Shown: positions 15,083-22,579, numbered from the stretch's first letter. The stretch is 26,606 nt of DNA from an uncultured Christensenella sp. (GCA_910584635.1 CAJUBA010000020.1:1-26606); one strand, 5' to 3'. Notes: generated from the letters alone by a model not told the origin. Program-made: numbers and translations.

Positions 15083-15817
15083 TTACTTATCGCCTTGAAG
15101 CATATACTCCATAGGATTTACGAACTTGCCGTCCTTTTTGAGTTCTAGGTGCAAGTGCGCTCCGCTCGCTACTTCCGCAAGCGCGCTGTCGGATACTTTG
15201 CCGATAACTTCGCCTTGCTTAATATCCGCTCCTTCTTTAAGCGTAACGCCGTCAAGAAGTTTATAAACCGTTTCGAATCCGTCCTGATGAGCGATTACGA
15301 CAACCGTGCCGTTGTAACTGTCGGTGGTTATGCTCTTGACTTGTCCGTCAAACATACACTTTACGTCGCTGCCCGCTTCTGCCGTGAAGTCTATTCCTTC
15401 ATGCGTCGCCCAATAGTTGTGCGTCGGGTCGAATACCAATTCCGTATCGAAGAATTCCTGTCCGATGGTGTAACTGTCCAACGGAGCCGTTAGAATAAAT
15501 TCTTTGATTATCGGCTTATCGGGTTCTTCTACGTCCGGCGGAGTTATAACGGGGTCGTCCGGTTCGTTAGTATCCGGCGGTGTAATAACGGGATCGTCCG
15601 GTTCTTTGTCGCCGGATTGTATCGGCTTAAGTACCTGGTCGCCATTATCTTTGTTGTTGACTACTACGGCTACGGTAATCATAGTCGCGATTGCGAGAAT
15701 ACATACTATCATCAAGATAACGTAGATATTCTTTTTGAAAAATTGCGCTACTCTGACTCCCGCTTGAGAGGGAGCGCCGCTTCTCTTTTCTTTGGTCTGC
15801 TTTGTTTTCTTTGCCAT
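15083..15817 (-). CDS. spoIIQ: SpoIIQ-like M23 (LytM) peptidase-domain protein
   Basis: A basic cytoplasmic start (1-30), one membrane helix (31-53), a Pro/Asp-rich linker with a repeated 13-residue unit (72-97), and a C-terminal M23 domain. The zinc ligands are complete: H139 and D143 in HEGIDF, H221 and H223 in GAHLHLEL. This matches the architecture of SpoIIQ, the forespore membrane protein that joins the mother-cell SpoIIIAH channel during engulfment. B. subtilis SpoIIQ has lost a zinc ligand, whereas several clostridial ones keep them. ATG at 15815-15817 is chosen because GGAGG lies 5 nt upstream; a TTG upstream would include the SD. The YwmB-like gene ends 12 nt before it, so they form an operon. 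A general cell-wall M23 hydrolase is the alternative. Confidence 0.75.
   Translation of the reverse strand: MAKKTKQTKEKRSGAPSQAGVRVAQFFKKNIYVILMIVCILAIATMITVAVVVNNKDNGDQVLKPIQSGDKEPDDPVITPPDTNEPDDPVITPPDVEEPDKPIIKEFILTAPLDSYTIGQEFFDTELVFDPTHNYWATHEGIDFTAEAGSDVKCMFDGQVKSITTDSYNGTVVVIAHQDGFETVYKLLDGVTLKEGADIKQGEVIGKVSDSALAEVASGAHLHLELKKDGKFVNPMEYMLQGDK
15527..15604 (-). repeat. Tandem 39-bp coding repeat in the SpoIIQ-like linker
   Basis: Two adjacent 39-bp units encode EPDDPVITPPDTN and EPDDPVITPPDVE, followed by a decayed third unit, EPDKPIIKE. The acidic, proline-rich linker lies just outside the membrane helix and may vary in copy number by slippage. Confidence 0.85.
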
Positions 15818-15829
15818 CTTTACCTCCAA

Positions 15830-16288
15830 TTAGTAACTTCCCATTATCAGCGGAAAGCCTACGATGATGTTATCTTTATTGCTTACAATTTGAATATTGA
15901 TTTCCTTGTTGTCTATCTCTACGCTCTTGTCCAGTCCTTTGCAATAACCGTAGTAAGTTACGCCGTCTTCCAGATCTTGAGTGTAGTGAATAGTCGCGGA
16001 AAACTTTTCTATCAGATCACTCACCTCTGCGCTTTCTTTCGGATATATGTAAGCAACACCCAAAGTATTGTCCAACCTATTGTCTTTTATACCTATCACT
16101 TTGTCGTAATGATAAATATTGAAGTTGCTCATTTTGTCCACGTATCCACATTCTCCCTCAAAAGGTACATTGCGCGAATACACTTGCATTTCTACCGCGC
16201 CGTCGGGAATTTTGACTTGCATACAAATTCCCAAAATGATGAGTGAAATAAAAGTAATTCCCAGTATGTATATCGCTATTGATTTCAT
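15830..16288 (-). CDS. YwmB-like protein, cotranscribed with the SpoIIQ-like gene
   Basis: The 152-residue protein has an N-terminal membrane or signal helix (about 4-23) and a small extracytoplasmic alpha/beta domain. The C-terminal strand pattern (NIQIVSNKDNIIVGFPLIM) recalls the end of YwmB (DUF1779), a protein encoded near spoIID and spoIIQ in Bacillus. It is shorter than B. subtilis YwmB (about 245), so it may be a reduced member or unrelated. The SD is weak (GGTAGGAT before ATG). It sits 12 nt upstream of the spoIIQ-like gene, and a sigma-F-like promoter precedes it, which supports a sporulation role. Its molecular function is unknown. Confidence 0.6.
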   Translation of the reverse strand: MKSIAIYILGITFISLIILGICMQVKIPDGAVEMQVYSRNVPFEGECGYVDKMSNFNIYHYDKVIGIKDNRLDNTLGVAYIYPKESAEVSDLIEKFSATIHYTQDLEDGVTYYGYCKGLDKSVEIDNKEINIQIVSNKDNIIVGFPLIMGSY

Positions 16289-16317
16289 ATCCTACCAACC
16301 TATCGATTTGATACTGG

Positions 16318-16346
16318 AATTGTTGACAGTAAAAAAGTTTTTATAC
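16318..16346 (-). promoter_or_regulatory. Candidate sigma-F promoter of the ywmB-like/spoIIQ-like operon
   Basis: The minus strand reads GTATA (16342-16346), 14 bp, then GTCAACAATT (16318-16327). This fits the sigma-F pattern GYWTA / GGNRANANTW except for the second G, with spacing about one base shorter than usual. The gene starts about 30 nt downstream. spoIIQ is a classical sigma-F target, so the context supports it, but the evidence is pattern matching only. Confidence 0.4.
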
Positions 16347-16361
16347 GGCAAAATCGAGAAT

Positions 16362-16384
16362 AAAAAAAGTCGACACAAGTCGAC
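16362..16384 (-). terminator. Intrinsic terminator after the 375-aa DHQ-synthase-fold gene
   Basis: On the minus strand GTCGAC-TTGT-GTCGAC forms a 6-bp stem followed by seven T. It lies 123 nt past the stop codon and just before the candidate sigma-F promoter. Confidence 0.75.
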
Positions 16385-16506
16385 CTGCTATTACAAATAT
16401 TTTAGAAATTGATTATTTGTATTATAAGTATTATTTAATAAAAAAGTAATATATCAATACCGTAATTGAATTTGTATTTTGATTTGCCTAGACACAAATC
16501 TAAATC

Positions 16507-17634
16507 TTACAGTATATCCGCCATAGTTACTAAAGAACAATCGTCCGTAATCGGAGATAAATTATAAATTAGTTCTATAAGATAATTACTGTCGAAATCC
16601 TCTCCCAAATGGTATCCGACGTCTGGCATGAACCTTTTTGCGGATTTTATTATATTCTTGGACTTTTCTTCCAAAGACAAAACTTCGCCAAGCAAATCTT
16701 CTCTGTACTCGCTGTGTATATACAGCCATTTGCCTTGATATTTTCTGTCTTTAACTCCGCCTATGATTTCGCTTATATCTACGCCGAGAAGTTTAGACAG
16801 TCTTCGGCATTTCGAAGATATGTCAATCGGTATGGTAAGATGAAAATCTTCGACAGACAAAACCGTCTTAAAATATTTTAGAAGAGTTATCGCGCTCAAA
16901 AGTCTGCAATCGCCTATGCTAGATGAAAGAGAAAGTTCTTTCAACAACTTTGTCATTACGAAATGAGAGGATTTGAACTTCTGAATATCCGCAGCGGCGT
17001 AACGCATAATTCCGTCAAAGAGTTTTTTTCTGTCGTTCATTACCCCGTCGCCTATTATAGCGTCGAGTATATTCTCCTCTTCAAGCAATAAATTTTCGTC
17101 AAACCGTCTGCTCAAATAGTTAACGTATTTTTTTTCTATAAGAGTTACTCTGTGAGAAAATACGCTTGCTACTACGTCTGCATAAGGATACGGACAGTTT
17201 AGATATTTCGCGTCCACAAACGCGCGCATAGGCGCAATCGCCTTCCCTTTTCTTTCGTCTATATCTATCGAATATCCGACTCCGTTAATATCCGGCGAAT
17301 ATGTTACAAGTATATACTTCATATCTCGGCGGACTGAAGCCAAAGCAAGCATAGATGCTATAACGCAATCGCCTACGCCTACAAAAAATCTTATATCGTC
17401 GTCGGCGCCGACTATATCCAATGAAGTATCGTCGTTCGCTTCCGCTCCGTCGGGATATTCGATAAAAGTGATTTTATATTCGAAAGTCGATATCCCTTCG
17501 ACCACGTTCTGCGCGTAATCTCTATCTTTGCTTTGACAGCACACTCCGACATGCCCTCCGGGCATAACCGCGGAACACGCTTCCGCTACGCTCTCTTTTA
17601 TATTATCACTCGCTTGAGTCAAATATTTTTCCAT
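16507..17634 (-). CDS. Degenerate dehydroquinate-synthase / glycerol-1-phosphate-dehydrogenase-fold protein
   Basis: The 375-residue protein aligns by eye with EgsA/AraM (sn-glycerol-1-phosphate dehydrogenase). FFVGVGDCVIASMLALASV (83-101) matches the NAD-binding GSGT loop and helix. ILVTYSPDINGVGYS (108-122) matches the family P-T-x-P-S-x-D-G. Residues 133-170 match the F-A-D-L-D region. The usual metal ligands appear lost: the family GDM Asp is replaced in VASVFSHR, and the E-H-H and L-H-G histidines are not in place (KSSHFV, SAITLLKY). It may be a pseudoenzyme or use other chemistry. ATG follows 5 nt after the hisC terminator, with no SD and no clear promoter. Family assignment is moderate; function is unknown. 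Confidence 0.5.
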   Translation of the reverse strand: MEKYLTQASDNIKESVAEACSAVMPGGHVGVCCQSKDRDYAQNVVEGISTFEYKITFIEYPDGAEANDDTSLDIVGADDDIRFFVGVGDCVIASMLALASVRRDMKYILVTYSPDINGVGYSIDIDERKGKAIAPMRAFVDAKYLNCPYPYADVVASVFSHRVTLIEKKYVNYLSRRFDENLLLEEENILDAIIGDGVMNDRKKLFDGIMRYAAADIQKFKSSHFVMTKLLKELSLSSSIGDCRLLSAITLLKYFKTVLSVEDFHLTIPIDISSKCRRLSKLLGVDISEIIGGVKDRKYQGKWLYIHSEYREDLLGEVLSLEEKSKNIIKSAKRFMPDVGYHLGEDFDSNYLIELIYNLSPITDDCSLVTMADIL

Positions 17635-17670
17635 AAGAAAAAGATACCACTTTTTTAAGGTAGTATCTTT
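17635..17670 (-). terminator. Terminator between hisC and the DHQ-synthase-fold gene
   Basis: On the minus strand AAAGATACTAC (17660-17670) pairs with GTGGTATCTTT (17640-17650), with one wobble and a 9-nt loop, followed by TTCTT. The hairpin ends 5 nt before the ATG of the next gene, so it occupies the whole place where an SD should be. Confidence 0.7.
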
Positions 17671-17722
17671 GAATATTTTTTCCGACAGTGTCTATTTTTG
17701 TCAAATACGCAAGTTTTTATTC

Positions 17723-18817
17723 TTACTCTTCTTCGCTTTTCACGTTTGTTTTAGCGTCTGAAATTATCTTGTTAAGCGCCTTCATAAGCGCCTCCATTTC
17801 ATTGTCCGAGCCGATTGTGATACGAAGATAATCGTCTACTCTCGCTTGATTGAAGTGTCTTACTAAAACGCCTTGCTTTTTCAACTGATAATAAAGTTCG
17901 CTTGCCTTTATTTCATTATGCTTTGCAAACAAAAAGTTTGCGCTTGAGGGCAAAACATTAAAGCCTATTTCTCTCAACTTGTCCGCGTATATTTCTCTAG
18001 TCGTAATTATTTTGTCTACCTGGGCGTTAAAATACTTTGAATTCTCCAACGCCTTGACCGCTATGCCTTCCGTAAGTCTGTCAACGGTATAACTGTTTAT
18101 AGAATCCTTTACCGTTTTCAATCCGTTTATAAGGACTTCGTCGCCGATAGCGTAACCGCATCTCGCGCCCGCCAACGAATAGGATTTGGAAAACGTCCTA
18201 ACAATCAACAAATTGGGATATTTAGTAACGTAATTAGCCATCGAACAGTTGCAAAAATCCGCGTAAGCCTCGTCAATGATAATTATTTTTTCGGGATTTG
18301 CTTCTATTATTGCCATCAAATCAAGACGGTTTGCTATAAGACCTGTAGGCGCGTTTGGATTGCAAATAATCATTCCCTGACACTTTGCCTGCTTGAAAGC
18401 GCCCGCGTCAAATCTAAACTCGTCAGAAAGAGGAATTACTACTGACGGAATCTCAAACATCTTCGCCCATACCTTGTAAAAAGAATACGTTACGTCCGCG
18501 TAAGCCACTCCGTCGCCGACTTTATCGAAAAACGTAGGAAAACACATAGCCAAAACTTCGTCGCTTCCATTGCCTACAAAAACGTTTTTGGGACTCAATC
18601 CGTGTTTTTTTGCGATTTTAGTTACCAGCGCAGTAGAGTTCGGATCAGGATACAGTTTCAATCTGTCGCAATCGAATCCTTTAATAAATTCTTCAACGCC
18701 GGGACACGGCGGATATGGATTTTCATTCGTATTCAATTTGATATACTTTCTGTCCTGCGGTTGCTCTCCCGCCATATACGGTTGAATCGACCTGCATATC
18801 TTCGACAAATAATTCAT
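17723..18817 (-). CDS. hisC: Histidinol-phosphate aminotransferase (class I/II PLP aminotransferase)
   Basis: HisC converts imidazole acetol-phosphate and glutamate to histidinol-phosphate in histidine synthesis. The 364-residue protein shows LNTNENPYPP near the start, N153 in NPNAPTG, D182 and Y185 in IIIDEAYADF, the PLP-binding K211 in RTFSKSYSLAGARCG, and R219. Near the C-terminus, DDYLRITIG carries the arginine that binds the substrate carboxylate in the family. Length is normal. No other his gene is near, so it may serve histidine synthesis from a separate locus or act as a broader aromatic aminotransferase. ATG is preceded by an AAAGGCAGAG weak SD. A promoter at 18849-18878 gives a leader of about 25 nt without a T-box. 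Confidence 0.85.
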   Translation of the reverse strand: MNYLSKICRSIQPYMAGEQPQDRKYIKLNTNENPYPPCPGVEEFIKGFDCDRLKLYPDPNSTALVTKIAKKHGLSPKNVFVGNGSDEVLAMCFPTFFDKVGDGVAYADVTYSFYKVWAKMFEIPSVVIPLSDEFRFDAGAFKQAKCQGMIICNPNAPTGLIANRLDLMAIIEANPEKIIIIDEAYADFCNCSMANYVTKYPNLLIVRTFSKSYSLAGARCGYAIGDEVLINGLKTVKDSINSYTVDRLTEGIAVKALENSKYFNAQVDKIITTREIYADKLREIGFNVLPSSANFLFAKHNEIKASELYYQLKKQGVLVRHFNQARVDDYLRITIGSDNEMEALMKALNKIISDAKTNVKSEEE

Positions 18818-18848
18818 ACGCTTACTCTGCCTTTTTTTAATATAGATT

Positions 18849-18878
18849 ATTTTATCATATCCGTGGCGTTTTCGTCAA
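18849..18878 (-). promoter_or_regulatory. Sigma-A promoter of hisC
   Basis: The minus strand reads TTGACG (18873-18878), 18-bp spacer, TAAAAT (18849-18854). The start is expected near 18842. Confidence 0.6.
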
Positions 18879-18942
18879 TAGTTTTTGTTTGTCTGCTGAT
18901 TTTGGTCGGACTTAAACTTACGAATAGCCTACGGCATTAGTC

Positions 18943-19131
18943 TTAGATATTTCGACTTCGCTCAATATGACGGGTAAATAGGCATTTTACTGTACTCTCA
19001 ACAAATGAGAAATTGCATTAACTTATCTATATGACGAGAGAAAAGACAAACTTTTGCATTCTGTTCGTTGCATTGAGCATACAGAGAAACGCTTATTCAT
19101 CCGTCATTCTGAGCATAGTCGAAGAATCTAA
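18943..19131. repeat. 189-bp imperfect long inverted repeat
   Basis: The left arm 18943-18974 (TTAGATATTTCGACTTCGCT, continuing CAATATGACGGG) is the imperfect reverse complement of the right arm 19101-19131 (CCGTCATTCTGAGCATAGTC, continuing GAAGAATCTAA). Inner parts also pair loosely, for example CTGTA-CTCAA near 18991 with its complement near 19075. The whole unit can fold as one hairpin. The GACTTCGCTCA-ATGACGG arm resembles a dispersed intergenic repeat seen in many bacterial genomes. No gene is visible in 18818-19195 apart from the hisC promoter and this element. Confidence 0.65.
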
Positions 19132-19195
19132 TCTATTCCTTATCCGATTTAAGTACAACTAAAATCGAATATATCAAGAATTCGCTCTTATTCCG

Positions 19196-20947
19196 CTATT
19201 TTTCATACCCCCATATCACCGGAACAGTATTATCATTATAATCTAACCTATTCCAATAGATATCCCATCCGCTTGGCTGGCTCTCGCTTTCACAGTATAC
19301 TGTCAAACTATTACATCCGTAAAAAACATTTTTTCCCATAGATGTTACCGAAATAGGAATTATTATCTGAGTAAGTACACTACATCCCCATAAAGCCGAT
19401 GAACCTATATCCAACACTCCGCTTGGTATTTCAAAATTTGCAAATTTACAACACCAAAACACCTCGTTTCCAATTGTTCTCAACTTGCTAGCCTGTCCAA
19501 AGGTAACTTTCTCTAAATTGCTGCAATTATAAAATGCCTGATTATCAATAACTTCTATTTCATCCGAAATATTTATTTCGACGATATTTTTATTATAGTG
19601 AAAGGCTTTCTCTTCTATTCTTACCACTTTATGAGATGACGATTTATATGTAATTGAATCGGGAATTATGACTTCACCTTCAATACATGAGGATTGTCTT
19701 ACTAAACTCGCGTTATTGTCTTTTATCGCAAATCTTAGCCCAGTGTCCAAAACAACATAAGATTTCCCATCATCTGCCACTTCGTTTTTTGTACAATTCC
19801 ATACCACTGGACATTCGCTTTCATTCCATTCGTTATACCAACCTGTCGGTTGCGTTTCTGCCTCACAATAAATAGTCATAGCGTTGCACCCATAAAATGC
19901 GTAAGGATTTATTCGTTCTATTTTGGAAGAAACATAAAATTCTGTCAATCCGCTACATCCCCAAAAAGCAGATGAACCAATAACTTTTACGCTTGTCGGC
20001 AACTCTATACTTTTCAAATTTTCACAATCTCTAAACACATCAAATCCAATACTTGAAATTCCTTTCGGAATCGATATGCCAGATAGTTTTTTACAGCCGT
20101 AAAACGCCTTTTCGTCAATATGTATTACACTGTCAGGAATTTCTATATTGTAAAGACTTCTACAATTATAAAACGCTGAATTACCTATAACTTTTGTGTT
20201 TGAATTTACAACGCAACTTTCTATACTAGAATTTTTTGCCTTCACCAATGCTACGTAAGAATTTGATGAATTACCTAAATATAAGCCGTTATCGAATTCT
20301 TTATACTGTAAATTATAGCATTTCGAATAAGCATAAAATCCTGTAGATTGTATGGTTTCCGGCAATTCTAGCGCTGAAAGATTTATACAGTTATAAAAAG
20401 CATATTCGCCAATTTCCATTACTCCCTCAGATATTTTTATGCTTCTCAATAAATCATTATTTTCAAATGCTCCGTCCTTTATGGCATAAACAGTATAATT
20501 ATTATATTTTGAAGGCACAGTAATATCCATAATTGTTTTATCTTTTACGCCAACTACGTTACATGATTTATTATCTGCGTTTATTTCGTATATCAATCCA
20601 AAAGACGCGTCAAATTTACATACTTGACAAATCTCATCCTCAAATACATGAGCAGAATTATCTCTTATAACGTCATGTCCGCAAGTAGAACTACGCCAAT
20701 GATAATCATAATCACTAGACCATTCCGAAGAAAAAGTATGAATATGTTCATCTTTATTGTTATCCTCGCCATCTTGATCAATATCATCGCTAGGTATTTC
20801 TCCGCTTGGCAAATCGCCGTTTTGATTGTTGTCCCCACTGGAAATCTCTCCGCTCGGCAATTCGTCAGTATCTTTACAAGAGACAAATACGAAAGCCGTA
20901 AACACCATAGTAAAGATTAACAATAATACTAATACTTTCTTTTTCAT
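19196..20947 (-). CDS. BspA-type leucine-rich-repeat (LRR_5) lipoprotein
   Basis: The signal peptide ends in a lipobox VFVSC with lipidated C24. A low-complexity acidic linker follows (about 28-68) with repeats such as LPSGEI. Residues about 68-115 form a Cys/His module (HIHTFSSEW, HWRSSTCGH, CQVC) often seen in clostridial surface proteins. Two LRR_5 (BspA-like) arrays follow, with repeats of the form AFYNCxNL-x-x-(I/V)-x-(I/L)-P. Each array ends with a similar cap: YCEAETQPTGW and YCESESQPSGW, each followed by PV(V/I)W. The two-array layout suggests an internal duplication. It is anchored outside the cell, perhaps for binding host or bacterial ligands. ATG has SD AAAGGAG 8 nt upstream. Palindromes with TGTACA lie upstream. 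Confidence 0.9.
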   Translation of the reverse strand: MKKKVLVLLLIFTMVFTAFVFVSCKDTDELPSGEISSGDNNQNGDLPSGEIPSDDIDQDGEDNNKDEHIHTFSSEWSSDYDYHWRSSTCGHDVIRDNSAHVFEDEICQVCKFDASFGLIYEINADNKSCNVVGVKDKTIMDITVPSKYNNYTVYAIKDGAFENNDLLRSIKISEGVMEIGEYAFYNCINLSALELPETIQSTGFYAYSKCYNLQYKEFDNGLYLGNSSNSYVALVKAKNSSIESCVVNSNTKVIGNSAFYNCRSLYNIEIPDSVIHIDEKAFYGCKKLSGISIPKGISSIGFDVFRDCENLKSIELPTSVKVIGSSAFWGCSGLTEFYVSSKIERINPYAFYGCNAMTIYCEAETQPTGWYNEWNESECPVVWNCTKNEVADDGKSYVVLDTGLRFAIKDNNASLVRQSSCIEGEVIIPDSITYKSSSHKVVRIEEKAFHYNKNIVEINISDEIEVIDNQAFYNCSNLEKVTFGQASKLRTIGNEVFWCCKFANFEIPSGVLDIGSSALWGCSVLTQIIIPISVTSMGKNVFYGCNSLTVYCESESQPSGWDIYWNRLDYNDNTVPVIWGYEK

Positions 20948-20998
20948 TGTTACTTCTCCTTTTTGTAACTGTGTTTTATGTACATTTGTAGTTTTGAT

Positions 20999-21033
20999 AA
21001 ATGTACACTGATTAACCTAATCAATGTACATTT
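20999..21033. promoter_or_regulatory. TGTACA palindrome A upstream of the LRR lipoprotein
   Basis: AAATGTACACTGATTA, 3-bp centre ACC, TAATCAATGTACATTT. The arms are 16 bp with one mismatch. It lies 52 bp upstream of the lipoprotein ATG. A near copy lies at 21140-21174, and single TGTACA half-motifs lie at 20979-20984 and 21067-21072. It is a candidate operator. Confidence 0.6.
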
Positions 21034-21139
21034 TCAAACCTATTTTTTCGTTGTGATTAACATCAATGTACATCAATTTTGCCGGATTTCTATTATTTAC
21101 TTGATTTTTAACAAAAGATTAGTTATAATATCAAAGACA

Positions 21140-21174
21140 AAATGTACATTGATTAGGTTAATCAATGTACATTT
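21140..21174. promoter_or_regulatory. TGTACA palindrome B (perfect 16-bp arms)
   Basis: AAATGTACATTGATTA, centre GGT, TAATCAATGTACATTT, then TTTATA. The arms are a perfect inverted repeat. The right half is identical to that of palindrome A, 141 bp away. On the plus strand it looks like a terminator, but no plus-strand gene precedes it, so an operator or small-element end is preferred. Confidence 0.6.
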
Positions 21175-21461
21175 TTTATACAATATTTTAGAAGTATTTT
21201 GTCTATTATTTATAGGCTTTCTTATAATAAATATATTCCCTATAATCGATATACAATATAAATGCTAGATAAGTAATATAGCGGAAACTCCGCTGTAAAT
21301 ATCTAAAATAAACAAATATATTCTAAAACAATACCATTTAGACAAAATACGACTATTTTTCTGACCAATCGTATAATCTACGTTTCACTCCTATTTCGGT
21401 CGGACTTACATACGGATTTTAATTAAAACCAAAATACCCACCACCCATATTCCGCCCCAAT
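21175..21461. other. AT-rich intergenic stretch without a recognisable gene
   Basis: Nothing codes here. A small hairpin, AGCGG-AAACT-CCGCT, lies at 21280-21294. An 11-bp word, GGTCGGACTTA (21398-21408), recurs at 18904-18914 beside the long inverted repeat. The stretch lies between palindrome B and the second MITE-like element. Confidence 0.5.
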
Positions 21462-21624
21462 GTTCGGCGGGAAGGGCAAAAGTCAAAAAAGAAAATAGTA
21501 GATTTTTTGTCAAGGCGATATAACAAAAATCGCCCCGTACTTCTGTACGATGGCGAATTTTTGTTATATTGATTTGGCGAAAAAGATGCCGTTTTACTTT
21601 TGACTTTTGCCCTTCCCGCCGAAC
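21462..21624. mobile_element. MITE-like palindromic element, copy 2 (163 bp)
   Basis: Perfect 27-bp terminal inverted repeats lie at 21462-21488 (starting GTTCGGCGGGAAGGGC) and 21598-21624 (ending CCTTCCCGCCGAAC). The centre ATAACAAAAATCGCCCCGTA, then C, TTCT and GTACGATGGCG, pairs with GAATTTTTGTTAT. The whole unit can form one hairpin of about 80 bp. Ends, size and tip match copy 1 at 793-953, while the outer stem sequence differs but still pairs. The element ends 4 bp from the rplL stop codon, so it may also serve as the 3' end of that mRNA. No target duplication is clear here. Confidence 0.75.
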
Positions 21625-21628
21625 TAAA

Positions 21629-22003
21629 TTACTTAACTTCGACTTCTGCGCCTGCTTCTTTGAGTTTGCCTGCGATTTCGTCAGCCGCTTCTTTGGAAAT
21701 GCCTTCTTTGATAGCCTTAGGAGCGTTGTCAACAAGATCCTTAGCATCTTTAAGACCTGCGCCTGTCAAATCTTTAACGAGTTTGATAACCGCCATCTTG
21801 TTTGCGCCTGCGCTCTTCAAGATTACGTCGAACTCTGTCTTTTCTTCAACAGCCGCAGCAGCGCCGCCGCCTGCAGCAGGAGCAGCAACAGCCATAGCCG
21901 CCGCGCTTACGCCAAATTCCGTTTCAATAGCCTTAACCAAATCGTTAAGTTCAAGTACTGTCATACCTTTGATTTCTTCAATCATCTTTGCAATATCTGC
22001 CAT
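21629..22003 (-). CDS. rplL: 50S ribosomal protein L7/L12
   Basis: The 124-residue stalk protein recruits translation GTPases. The N-terminal dimerisation helices (MADIAKMIEEIKGMTVLELN) are followed by an Ala/Gly-rich hinge (about 37-51) and the C-terminal domain with EKTEFDVIL, KMAVIKLVK and LTGAGLKDAKDLVDNAPKAI. Length and sequence are typical. SD GGAGG lies 8-9 nt before ATG. It is second in rplJ-rplL, 66 nt after rplJ. The usual next gene, rpoB, is absent; a palindromic element follows instead. Confidence 0.98.
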   Translation of the reverse strand: MADIAKMIEEIKGMTVLELNDLVKAIETEFGVSAAAMAVAAPAAGGGAAAAVEEKTEFDVILKSAGANKMAVIKLVKDLTGAGLKDAKDLVDNAPKAIKEGISKEAADEIAGKLKEAGAEVEVK

Positions 22004-22069
22004 TTTTATATTCCTCCAAATAAATTCTGTATTATAATAGTTTTAAGTCCTGCGACTATGTGTTTCAGA

Positions 22070-22561
22070 TTACTCTGCGCGCTTTTCCGCAACTTGCTGA
22101 ATTGCTCTTGCAAAACCGCTGATCGGGCTTTGGAGCATTCCGAGAAGTTGAGCAAGCAATACTTCTTTCGACGGGATAGACGCAAGTTTAGTTACAACCG
22201 TTTCGTCTATGAACGCGCCGTCCATAAGACCGCATTTTGCTTTGAGAGCCTTTACAGTCTTACCTTGTTCTACTACGATTTTAGCCGCCGCGAGCGCGTC
22301 GCCGTTTGCGAATGCGAATGCGGACGAACCTTCTAGATATTTATCAAAGCCTTCGATGCCGAGTTCGTTCAACGCTCTTTGTACGAGTCTGTTTTTAAGA
22401 ACTTTATACTGCACGTTTTCCGCTCTGAACTTTGCGCGCAACTGAGTATCGTCCGCTACCGAAATACCTTGGTAAGAAACGACCACCATGCCGTTGCAAC
22501 CTTGAATCATGCTTTTGATTTCCTCAATGTGCTGCGCTTTCAAATCTCTTGATGCCGACAT
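22070..22561 (-). CDS. rplJ: 50S ribosomal protein L10
   Basis: L10 is the base of the ribosomal stalk and binds L7/L12 dimers through its C-terminal helix. The 163-residue protein begins MSASRDLKAQHIEEIKSMIQ, has FRAENVQYKVLKNRLVQRAL, and ends with the helix region LLGMLQSPISGFARAI. Length is slightly below the usual 165-175. ATG has SD AGGAGGT 5 nt away. It is the first gene after an L10 leader and its own promoter, so the L10-L12 complex probably controls its own mRNA. Confidence 0.97.
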   Translation of the reverse strand: MSASRDLKAQHIEEIKSMIQGCNGMVVVSYQGISVADDTQLRAKFRAENVQYKVLKNRLVQRALNELGIEGFDKYLEGSSAFAFANGDALAAAKIVVEQGKTVKALKAKCGLMDGAFIDETVVTKLASIPSKEVLLAQLLGMLQSPISGFARAIQQVAEKRAE

Positions 22562-22579
22562 ATTTACCTCCTATAAAAT

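Noticed and set aside
18818..18842. T-box or other riboswitch before hisC
   Set aside because: The predicted leader is only about 25 nt, too short for a T-box.
20979..21174. CRISPR array or replication-origin iterons
   Set aside because: The TGTACA units are palindromic pairs with unequal spacing, there are no equal-length spacers, and no cas or replication initiator gene is near.
21140..21180. Palindrome B as a plus-strand terminator
   Set aside because: It has a strong stem and T-run, but no plus-strand gene lies upstream of it.
21569..22336. Long plus-strand open frames opposite rplL and rplJ
   Set aside because: They are antisense to clear ribosomal protein genes and lack starts with SDs. 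The same applies to other long antisense frames across addA, addB and the SDR gene.
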